A stretch of DNA of 64,000 bases from Ustilago trichophora (Eukaryota > Basidiomycota > Ustilaginomycetes > Ustilaginales > Ustilaginaceae), in contig OOIN01000008.1 in the NCBI GenBank assembly GCA_900323505.1, positions 1,194,501-1,258,500 of the forward strand. Reading direction: 5' to 3'. Below the pieces are notes generated by a model that did no database searches, was not told the origin of the DNA, and worked only from the letters and a program-made list of their open reading frames with translations. Both the position numbers and the translations under genes were made by a program. Positions 41,311 to 50,231 of this stretch are shown here, piece after piece; positions within the stretch are counted from its first letter, which is position 1; every line of letters begins with the position of its first letter.

Positions 41311-41400
41311 TCAAGCCTTGATATACTTGCTCAGCATGATGAGTACGCCGATGAGAAAGACAAAGGCGTGGAAAGCGGGATGGTTGACTGGGCAGGCCAT
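41311..41400 (-). CDS. Possible 29-residue membrane microprotein
   Basis: A very short frame reading MACPVNHPAF, then a hydrophobic segment FHAFVFLIGVLIML, then SKYIKA and stop. The ATG is in a favourable context (GTCAAGATGG). About 135 bases upstream is the TATA-like stretch TTTATATATC, followed by a CT-rich leader like those of proven genes here. A single hydrophobic helix with a short basic end suits a small membrane-complex subunit of the ER or mitochondria, but no family is recognised. The frame is open further upstream for 37 codons without membrane-like character. It could also be the last exon of a larger gene; no clear 3' splice site was found next to it. Confidence 0.4.
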   Translation of the reverse strand: MACPVNHPAFHAFVFLIGVLIMLSKYIKA

Positions 41401-42326
41401 CTTGACGACGATTCCTCCCTCTTTTTGCGAGCTTTGGAGTGAGAGTGCTTGATCGATCCCAGTACTGTTTGGGTTTGTTCGATTGGAGGTGATGGTGAAG
41501 AGAAGAGTCAAGAGAGCTCCATCGAGGCTGATATATAAAGCGGTACGGAGCAGGTGATGAGGTGGAAGAAAGAGTGCAAGTTAGCGGCCAACACAGCCGT
41601 GTATTCTCGGTCGGACCCTGCAGTTGGGCGGCTGCTTTTTCGCATAGCGAGCAAGCGTCAACGCGCTTAACAATTTAATTTTCGGATTCGCTTCAGAAGA
41701 AAGATCAGCTAGATTTTCGGATGCACGCCGATTTGAGAGACATAAGCACATGTAGCTCGCTCGCTATCATCACATCTATCCGCGTTTGACATGTCGGATC
41801 TTTGCCGACGATCATCAGATCTAGCGAAACGAGGGCTGCGTAATTGGTAATCGATCGCATCTGCCCATGCTGCTCATATCTCAAGAGGTTCTAGTCTGCA
41901 AGTCCTGCTCAGCACAGTCGGATCACACACACTTGGAGCAGAAAGATTAGGAAATGTTCATACTGGTATTGAGCAAACAGGGTCATCCATCCAGGGTGTC
42001 GGTCGTCAAGAACAAAGGTCGGAGAGAAGTCATGCGGAACGTGTCGATGTCGGAAAGATGTTGACGGAGGGTTGGGTCGAATGCTGATGCAAATCCGGGA
42101 AAAGAAGTCGAGCGAGTCATGATGCAGAAACATCGCGGATCCAGGCTGAGAGAGAGCGAGAACAACATGAGAGGCGAGTGGAAAACGTCGACATACGGCC
42201 ATCGATCATGTCTTGGGAAGCCAAAGACTATGCTGAGGAGATTAGGACGCTCAAGAGCATGTGGTGTATCAGCAGGGTATCTGGTTCGTTAGCTGTCCAT
42301 CACCGCGAGCAGTCCCATCCATCTCT
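41401..42326. other. Upstream region of the microprotein and 3' region of the GH5 gene
   Basis: About 930 bases. The first 150 appear to be leader and promoter of the possible microprotein (minus strand). The remainder is modestly AT-rich with no recognised gene or repeat. Confidence 0.45.
41531..41538 (-). promoter_or_regulatory. TATA-like element for the possible microprotein gene
   Basis: Read on the minus strand the sequence is CTTTATATATC. It is followed by a CT-rich leader and, about 130 bases on, by the ATG of the 29-codon frame. Strong TATA words are uncommon in this window, which adds some weight. Confidence 0.4.
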
Positions 42327-44183
42327 TTAGTAAATGCCCTCAGTCAGCTCGAGCTTAGCCCAGCTTGCCTCGGCAGTACCGTTCTTCGCTGCCTCCATCA
42401 AGCTAGGAATGCAAGCGCAAGGGTTGTTTCCATACGGCTGAGCATCCAGATCCGTAGGGATCCAACCGTACTCCAGACCCGTCTTGTACGACCAATCCGG
42501 GTTGTTGTCGTTGCGCCACGACCACATGATCCATCCACCACCCTGCTCGTAGATCCACTGCTGAGTGCGGAAGTTCCTCGCCATGAAAGCCATGTACTTG
42601 ACCGAGTAAGGGTAGTTGGGTCCAGAGGGGAACTTGACAGGTCCAACGGGGAGGTCACGATCCTGCGCTCGGTCTCCGTTGGGTCCGTTGATACCCCATT
42701 CACCAGCAATGGATGGGTAGTACTGCTGCGACTTTTCAAAGCTTCCTACCAGGTTGCAGGCTTCCTGAAGTCGCTGTGTATCGGTGGCCTGGTGCTCCCA
42801 GTCCGAGTAGACAAAGTAAGGGTGGGTGTCGAGCAGGACACGGTGACGAGCACGACCGGTCCAGAAGTTCTGCCAGTACTGAAGACCCTGGAAGGCATCG
42901 TGGACCGCAAGGAGCATGTTCGAGTACTTGTTCCAGCCGTCAGGGATGGCTGCCTTGTTACGCGCCCAGGGGTAGTACTTGTTGAGCAGGTCCTGAACCT
43001 TGGGCACAACGTTACCCTTGGGCTCGTTGACAGCCTCGATGGCAGTGACGGTGCCGGCATAGTCATCTTGTGTGAACTCGGTGACGAGACGGTTGAAGGC
43101 GTACTGAGTCTGAGTGTAGTACGAAGGATTGTTGGCCCAGTTGATAGGGCCCGATCGACCCGAGTTGTCGAAACCGTTCTGCGATCCAGGAACACTGTGC
43201 AGATCGATCCAAACCTTGAGACCGTACTTCTTGGCGAGCTGAACACCTTCCTTCAACTTGGCGAATCGGTTCAGTGTCAGGTAAGGAGCGTTGGGACCAA
43301 CAGCCTCCTGGAACATGAAGTAAGGCACGGGAATACGGACGTGGTTGAGACCAGCATCCTTGATCTGCTTCCAGTCGTCCTCGGTCATCCACTCGTTAAA
43401 GTGCTTCTGGAGCACGTACGAGGCCCAGCCCTTGTCCGAGTACAGACCAGCCGTCCACTCGTCAATGATAGGGTTGGGGTAAGGAGCATTGATGGCGTGG
43501 TCGTTGAGCGCCTGCATCAGCTTGCTGTCCATCCATGCTTCAAAGAGAAGCCAGTTGCCCAGGTTGACGCCACGAACCTTGTCGGTCTTGTAGTCGAATC
43601 CAGAATCCTTGGGCAAGTTGGGGAGTGCCTTTCCGTCGATCATGCCATCCTCACGGCTAGCAGAAGACAGCTCGGCCTCCTCACCCCACGAGAGGGGCTC
43701 CGAGACGTTGAAGTTGAAGGTGAATTCGGGCGAAGAGCCGTGCGAGCTGCTGTGGCTGTTGACGCTGAACGAAAAGCCGAGCGACTTGGCGGCGCTCTTG
43801 ACGGCGTTGGCAGCCTTGTAAGGAGACATGGTGTTGCCCATTCCCAGTGCAGTGGTGGCCTTGTCAAGGCGGTCGATAGCCGACTCGAGACGCTGCTGAA
43901 CATTGTTCCAAAACTGACTGGTGGATTCGGGCTGGCCGTTGGCGGGAATGTAGTGGAGCTCGTCGAGGTAGGTCTCCTCAAGCTGCTCGTTGGAGCTGAG
44001 ACGCATGCGACGAGCACCCGAGACGGAACGAGGGTCCTTCATGACCGGCATGCGGGGGTTGACAGTGTTGCGGGCTTTGTAGGGCGAAACACCCTTGTAG
44101 TTCTTCATGGCGGGAAGCGCTTCAGTGTTGTCTGCCATCAAGGCGAGTGCGATGGCCGCCAGGCCAAAGGAAGTGATCTTCAT
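42327..44183 (-). CDS. Secreted exo-beta-1,3-glucanase, GH5 family
   Basis: 618 residues. A signal peptide is present (1-22, ending NTEA). After an N-terminal extension of about 180 residues, the GH5 barrel starts with VRGVNLGNWLLFEAW at about 203-217. It continues with LNHVRIPVPYF (about 279-289), VWIDLHSVPGSQNGFDNSG (about 324-342), AVNEPKGN with the acid/base Glu at 387, LDTHPYFVYSDWEHQ (about 451-465) and AGEWGING with the nucleophile Glu at 495. This order and these motifs are those of fungal exo-1,3-beta-glucosidases (Exg1-like), which trim beta-1,3-glucan during cell-wall remodelling. The extension before the barrel is unusual and contains no recognised carbohydrate-binding module. Two Lys/Arg pairs near residues 58-61 could allow Kex2 processing of a propeptide. 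Confidence 0.9.
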   Translation of the reverse strand: MKITSFGLAAIALALMADNTEALPAMKNYKGVSPYKARNTVNPRMPVMKDPRSVSGARRMRLSSNEQLEETYLDELHYIPANGQPESTSQFWNNVQQRLESAIDRLDKATTALGMGNTMSPYKAANAVKSAAKSLGFSFSVNSHSSSHGSSPEFTFNFNVSEPLSWGEEAELSSASREDGMIDGKALPNLPKDSGFDYKTDKVRGVNLGNWLLFEAWMDSKLMQALNDHAINAPYPNPIIDEWTAGLYSDKGWASYVLQKHFNEWMTEDDWKQIKDAGLNHVRIPVPYFMFQEAVGPNAPYLTLNRFAKLKEGVQLAKKYGLKVWIDLHSVPGSQNGFDNSGRSGPINWANNPSYYTQTQYAFNRLVTEFTQDDYAGTVTAIEAVNEPKGNVVPKVQDLLNKYYPWARNKAAIPDGWNKYSNMLLAVHDAFQGLQYWQNFWTGRARHRVLLDTHPYFVYSDWEHQATDTQRLQEACNLVGSFEKSQQYYPSIAGEWGINGPNGDRAQDRDLPVGPVKFPSGPNYPYSVKYMAFMARNFRTQQWIYEQGGGWIMWSWRNDNNPDWSYKTGLEYGWIPTDLDAQPYGNNPCACIPSLMEAAKNGTAEASWAKLELTEGIY

Positions 44184-47100
44184 CTTGGCTTAGCTGCTGT
44201 CGAAGCGTTGGGAGTATGAGTGGAAGCGGTGATTCTGCTGCTACTGCTGATCCAGATCAGTGTCGGGGCAGATGTCGGTTTCCAATAAAGACAAGAGATG
44301 CTGGTGTGCTATTCCGTTGTCCAAGATGACGCTGATGTAGAAAGAAAGGTGGTAGTTGTCCGTGTATGGAAGAGGGTTGGCTGTGTAAGGGAAGCGAAGG
44401 TATTTGGGTTGGGGTGGGGGGAAGGGGGGAAAGTCGTTTGCAAGAGAGGAGAGGAGAGGTTAGAGTGGATACTGCGGCGGGAGCTGCAATTGATGGAGAG
44501 AAGAGAGGAAGAAGGAATCGAAGAAGGAGGTGAAGCACTGGCTTGTCTTTATACCATCTTGCTCACTTGCAGAAGATACAGGGAGCGACGAAGCAGAGGA
44601 GAGGAATTGAACGAGGCAAAGAGAAGCGTGGATGAGGCGGAGTTGAAGAGGATTCGAGGCCAGCGGCTGTCCAACCAAGCTAGCGCAGCTGAGCATAAGC
44701 GTATCTGCTAAGAAGTGAGCGAACGCTGGACTAGGCTCTACGTGGAGGGGGACGAGGGGAAGGAGATGCTGCCATTTGCCGAAAGGGCTGTCAGCTCTAG
44801 CCGGAGACTCGGCAGGAAAATAGGACAGACTCGGCTGGTGCTTACGACTCAAGACTCACACGGTCCAAGAGGCGAGTTTGAGCGATGAGTACGAGCCACG
44901 GAGCATTCAGGGGCGGCATTTCAAGTCTAGACAGGGCAAGGTAAGGAGAGCGTCAAAGGGAGACGAGATGTGAAAGGAAGCTCTACGCAGAAGTTGATGC
45001 CAAGAAGGGCGGTGCGGGTCGGACACGGAAACTAGACGACCTGAACCTGAAACCTGGTCCCTGAATGGAATGAATTGCAGGGAGAAAGGGTGTGAGTATG
45101 TCTCACAGCTGTTACTACTGTTGCCCTAAAGATAGAGCAGGTGCTCTCATGAATCACAAACTCAATCGGAGCAAACGGCGCGCGGGGCGGATCAATCGTG
45201 TGTGTTGGTGTGGAACACAATGCTGAGAAACGATGGAGTTTGTTGGAGTTCTGCTTGGCATCTGCTCTCTACGATAGCACTGCAGAAGATCGCAAGGAGC
45301 CGATAGACGGCATGGAAATGCATAGGTTGGTAGAGCAGCCACACTGCCTATGCCCAGTCGCTTGGCGAGACCCGCCACATTGCACTTTGAAGCATGGCAC
45401 AGATGTACAGTACTGTACAGTACAGTATATGCATGACGAGTTGGCCATTTCGGAAACAAACTGTCATGAATCGGTGTTGCAAGCGCCGCCTTACACTCAC
45501 AGTAGGGCAAACAATGCGGATTGCGAGCTTCGATCTGGACTCGATCTGAAAAAGAGCTGGTTTGCAGGATGAGCTGGGAGAGCTGTGCAAAGGCAGGAGA
45601 GGATGTGGTGCTGCACGGCGTCTTGGGAGTAAGTTGGTGAGCATAAACGCAGCAGTGGATAGTCAGAGAACCTTGACGTGCAGCCTTTTTCTTGTTGCGT
45701 TTCACTCCCTGTGACTGTATCAAAGCTCTATCTCTCCACCCATCCAACGTCGTTCGACTGCCAAAGCTTGGTGCGAGCCTCGTGCCTGACCTTGCCCTTG
45801 GTCACGGTATCAGTCACATTCGGCCAGCCCCGAACCCATCCCTACCTGTCATCTTGCGACGCAACGATATCCCATAAGCTGCAAATTAGCAAGCAGGGAG
45901 AATAGCGGGATGATGAGCCCGGCTGCACGGCTTTGCTCAGGCGCAGTAGACAATGCTGCAGTAGATGCTTGACAGGTGCGGCTCTTATGCAGTTTGGGCG
46001 GCCACCGCCTTGTCAAGAAACGTTGGGCGGTTGATCTACATACAAAACCCCTCTCCTGCCAAACTGCCAAACAAGGCAAGTGCCCAAAAAACACGGAAAA
46101 AGAAAAAGAAAATAAAAAAGGTGTTGGTCTCGCCTAAGAAAAAAAAAGAAAAGAAAATTTGTGCGGTTTTTCCTTCTGCTGCAGCGTGTCCTGCAGGTTG
46201 ACGATCCCAAAGCCTGGCAAGACGAAAGAAGAGGAGGCATTTCGGCAGTGTGGCTTTGCCTCACCGCGGCTTCCTTCCTATTCGGGCATGGTGGCAGAGA
46301 GAGTTTCGCTTCGAACCAAGTGCATCTCATCAACCAAGCCTTGCTTTAACCATGTCTGCCTACTTTGGTGCCGTCGGCTCTCCTGTCAAATGCAGCTACC
46401 AAGCGATCTCAAGTTGCTGCGTACACAGAGTCATGATAATGCTACCTTGCTTCAAAACAAGCCAGCGAAAACGAGACAAAAGAGATCGCCAATCGAAAGT
46501 CTCGTCTTCAATCGCTCCTCAGCGGCGGCGGCAGCAGCAGCAGGAACAGCAGCACCAACATGAGATCCGAGCTGAAAGGCATACTTGAGAGGGTACTGCG
46601 AATCTAGGGACGCAGTTCTATCTGCGATGGACATGGTTCAGGGAGGGTCTACCGCTCACTTGCTCAGCCATGCTTGAATGCCGCCAAAAGGCCACTTTAC
46701 CACATTCAAGCCCCGACACCGATTTTTAACGCGTTGCGACGTCGGTGGCCCCTCTCTCCTCGCCTTCGATGGCAAGCATGGTCGATGTGGGGTAGATGTT
46801 GTTTTCAACCCGATTGGACCACAATGCAGCACCATGGGCTTCCAACGCTCTTGGCTGCGGAGGTCGAATGCCACATCCACCATGACATTATCTTGACTCT
46901 TGGTCCCATCATCTTTGAGCTGCAAAACGTCGCACGAACACGGTTTGGCATCTTGGCTGGTTGACTGACCGTCACAAGCGAGAGAAGGCAAACCTTCATT
47001 ATGTGGCTGACACAAGCGCGGAGATTTTTTTTCATGCCAAGCTGCCTTGCACTATGCGGTCGCGATTGCGGACAATTGCTGCTTCCCGCTGTTTGTGCGG

Positions 47101-48487
47101 GTGTACTGCAATGCCAATTTAGCCCCTGTCTTGATCGTGTGGACATCCTTCCAAAGTGTTACTTTTGCTACAAACCCCTGACTCGCGCACTTTTGGCGCC
47201 TTGTGGACGGTCTCCGCTCTCTCTTTGATGAATCTTGGCATTGACCTTTCTTCGTCATCCCGGGAGCCAATCGGCCGATCATGATCATCGCAAGCCAAGC
47301 CAAGCCAAACCCGAGAATCACCGTGTGGTGGTCCCGTCATACACCGCAGATCATATGCCGAGGTGAGCGACTTGCTTCAAAGCGACTCAGAACTTTGAGT
47401 TGGAAGCTTGCAGGCTCAACTTCCGCTGGAAACCACAACTTGGAAAACCCCAACGCTCACCCAGGCGACCCTACTGATGCTCTTTACCACATCTTTGTCT
47501 CTCTCTCGAGCTCATTGTGTGCCGTTAGCACCCTGTTGTATTGCCCCGTCAACCTCACCTCTTGCTTCATCTCACACTAGAATCCCTCCTTGCATCGCGC
47601 GCGAAAGACGAAAAGCAACAACCGATAGACTCACGATCAAGCCACCCTACCGTACCCGACCTGTCAACTAGTTGGTGTCGGATCGGGATGGGGGCCTAAA
47701 AGAGAAGGGAGGATCATGCGCCATTCAGCTGTCCGATACTAGCGCTCACAATGAATCTGCCTAACCGCGATACACGGGGTCCGAGCATCGTCCCTCAATA
47801 GGGAGAAAGATGGCGCGCTTAACTTTGGCAGGAGGCGCTAAAACCATCGTAGCGAGGGCTAGTTTCTCTCGCTTACCCCGCATCAATTTCTAGGCTTGTC
47901 GGTTAGAGTACACAGCGTGGGGTTTTCTTTCTTCTGTTCTGGTCTTCAGCTAAGAGCTGGTGTTGGGGCTGGCTAGTGAGGCGAGAGAAGAACAATGGAC
48001 CGCTCACATGACGATGCAGCAGAGTATGGGGAGGCAACATTCGAGGTGATGCCAAAAAAAAAATGGGGAGATGTTACATCGGCACGCAAATACAACTTTG
48101 AAAAATTGTCAGAGACTGTCAGCATTTCTCGATTCGATTCGGAACCGTCGCTGCGTGTCACGGACCACGAAAGCAAAAGCGTCATCAGGCTTCAGAGCAC
48201 ATCACAGCACAGCACAGCCCCTGCATTCCTCCACACGACTTGGTCACCTCATTCCTAGTCTTCCCTTTCTTCTCGTCATCGACCTACCTGACAGATCTTC
48301 ATCTTCGACTCTGCAACAGTCGACATCAAGCCACACCTCAAAATCAAGATCATCTCAAGATCACCTCTGCAGCCACTGCTAACCGTGCAGTTGGGAGAGA
48401 CATCATCGTCTTCTCTCCGCAAGTAGCGACACAGCATCTTTACCATTCACTCCCAGCTGCGGGTGCACAGCAGCAAGCTTCCCCGAG
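44184..48487. other. 4.3 kb region without recognisable genes
   Basis: Short open frames on both strands (the longest about 197 codons, minus strand 45154-45747) lack domains, membrane segments or consistent composition. Features seen: a TACAGTA/TACTGTA cluster at 45406-45427, an A-rich block at 46087-46155, a GCCAAGCCAAGCCAA stretch near 47291, and a CT/CA-rich leader from about 48200 before the verprolin ATG. The first several hundred bases should hold the promoter of the GH5 gene and the last several hundred that of verprolin. A non-coding RNA gene cannot be excluded. Confidence 0.5.
45406..45427. repeat. Overlapping TACAGTA/TACTGTA cluster
   Basis: Four overlapping copies of TACAGTA or its complement TACTGTA within 22 bases, forming a partly palindromic block around GTACAGTACTGTAC. 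It lies in the long intergenic region upstream of verprolin. Confidence 0.9.
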
Positions 48488-49925
48488 ATGAACGCAGAGC
48501 TCCTGCAGTCGATTCAGAAGGGCAAAGGCCTTAAAAGTACGTTTCGTTCATCCTTCTTGATCACAGCTGTGCTGCTGTTGCTGACTTTCATCTTTCTATT
48601 CACTGTCTTACATCGCGTTTCTGCCAACAGAGGCCGTCACGAATGACCGTTCCGCACCCCAAGTCGAAGGTGTGAAGAGCGGAGGCGGAGGCGGAGGTGG
48701 TGGAGGTGGGGGTGGAGGCATCACACGCTCTGGAGATTCCGGTGGTGGTGGTGGAGGTGGACCAGCACTTGGAGGACCACCCGGACTAGGTGGATTGTTC
48801 GCTGGTGGCATGCCCAAGCTCAAACCTAGCGGAGGAACCGGTTCAACGATCAATACGAGTCTCGGAAAGCCTCCCGCTCGACCAGGTGCTGCCGCCCCTG
48901 CTGCTCCTCGAATCCCATCCTCCTCCTCTCCGGCTGCTCCTCCACCGCCTCCGCCACCTGCTGGTGGTCGACCAGCTCCACCCAGAGGACCGCCTCCTCC
49001 GCCAAGTGCAGCAGCACCCTCGCTACCTTCGCGTGGTGTTCCGCCACCGCCAAGCAGGCCTTCTCCAGCAGCAGCGACGGCCCCTCCTCCACCACCGCCT
49101 CCGCCTGGTAGACCAGCAAGTGGTGTACCCAGCGCGCCTCCTCCGCCGCCGCCTCCCGGTCGACCAAGTGCGATTGCACCACCACCACCACCACCTCCAC
49201 CGGGCAGACCGGCAAGCAGCGCACCTTCCGCTCCCCCTCCTCCGCCCCCGCCTGGTCGTCCGAGTGCCGTAGCTCCACCACCGCCTCCCCCTTCCCGTCC
49301 AAGCCCAGCAGCAGCAGCGCCGCCGGTAGCAGCACCAGCAACCCCATCTCGACCCTCTGGCGTGCCGCCTCCTCCTCCACCGCCCCCTCCTTCTGCAGGA
49401 GGCTCCAGCGCACCTCCATCACGAGTCGTCCCCGTTCCGCCACCCGCACCAGCCTCAACAGCACCAACACCGCCCCGTCGCTCAGCAGCTCCTCCTCCAC
49501 CACCTCCTCCTCCTTCTGGCGGACACTCGCGCCCCACCTCCTCTTCTGCCGCCGCCCCCTCCGCACCCCCTCCTCCACCACCCGGTCGAGCCGGGCCCCC
49601 CATCCGTGCCCCACCACCTCCCGTCGCTGCACCCCCATCCCGCGTTCCCCCACCACCCGTAGCCGCCCCGCCCATCCGCACTGCAAGCTCGACCCTCGCC
49701 ACACCACCCATCCGCACAGCCAGCACCACAAACGGAGGCGTAGCTTCTGCCGCTGCAATAAGCCGAATTCCAAGTCCACCCTTGACCTCGGGTTCACTAA
49801 GCTTTTCGCCGAGCAGCAACTTCCCGCCACCGCGCAGCTTCAATGCGTCTGCGGCTTCTCAACATAGATATCCTAGTGGATCGTCGAAGGGTAGCACTTT
49901 CGACTTTAGGTCTCTTGCTGCGTAG
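48488..49925 (+). CDS. VRP1: Verprolin / WASP-interacting protein (Vrp1)
   Basis: Two exons, 48488-48536 and 48631-49925, giving 447 residues in frame; the intron starts GTACGT and ends CCAACAG. Verprolin binds actin and WASP (Las17) and supports Arp2/3 actin patches, endocytosis and polar growth. The short first exon joined to the second gives a WH2 actin-binding motif, LLQSIQKGKGLKKAVTNDRS, which no single reading frame shows; this strongly supports the splice. A Gly-rich stretch follows, then a long series of PPPPPP-G-RP(S/A) units typical of WIP proteins, suited to binding profilin and SH3 domains. The C-terminal end (FPPPRSF, then STFDFRSLAA) fits the region that wraps around the WASP WH1 domain. 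Without exon 1 the actin-binding motif would be lost. Confidence 0.88.
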
Positions 49926-50231
49926 TGATGCTAACCTCATCGTCACTGAGATATGTACATCTAGGATCCTATGGAATTTGTTTTCAAAGCGTTGCTGAAC
50001 TGTGTCGAGTCTTCTGGGGACGTGGAATGGTCGAGTGTTGTAAAGGCATCTTCTTGTTCTCAGGCTGAATCTCACCTGTTGTTCAACTTGCTTCTCTCCA
50101 CAGCGAACCAGCCACACCTCGTCCAGTCAGTCCACCAGACAAAGCACCGATGCAGTCGGAACAGGTCAATTGGGCATTTCATCTTCAAAAAGAGTGTGTG
50201 CGTTTTACTAGCTACAAACCACATCAATGAT
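49926..50231. other. Convergent 3' region
   Basis: 306 bases between the ends of verprolin (plus) and the membrane-protein gene (minus). Presumably holds both polyadenylation regions; nothing else seen. Confidence 0.5.

Noticed and set aside
42261..44219. 652-codon plus-strand frame opposite the GH5 gene
   Set aside because: It mirrors the GH5 coding sequence, produced by codon bias that removes stops from the complementary frame. The minus-strand protein has signal peptide and catalytic motifs; this one has none.
45154..45747. 197-codon minus-strand frame in the long intergenic region
   Set aside because: No signal peptide, membrane helix, motif or repeat; high Cys/His/Arg/Ser mix typical of chance frames.
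48608..49843. 411-codon Gly-rich minus-strand frame
   Set aside because: Complement of proline codons of verprolin; low complexity by construction.
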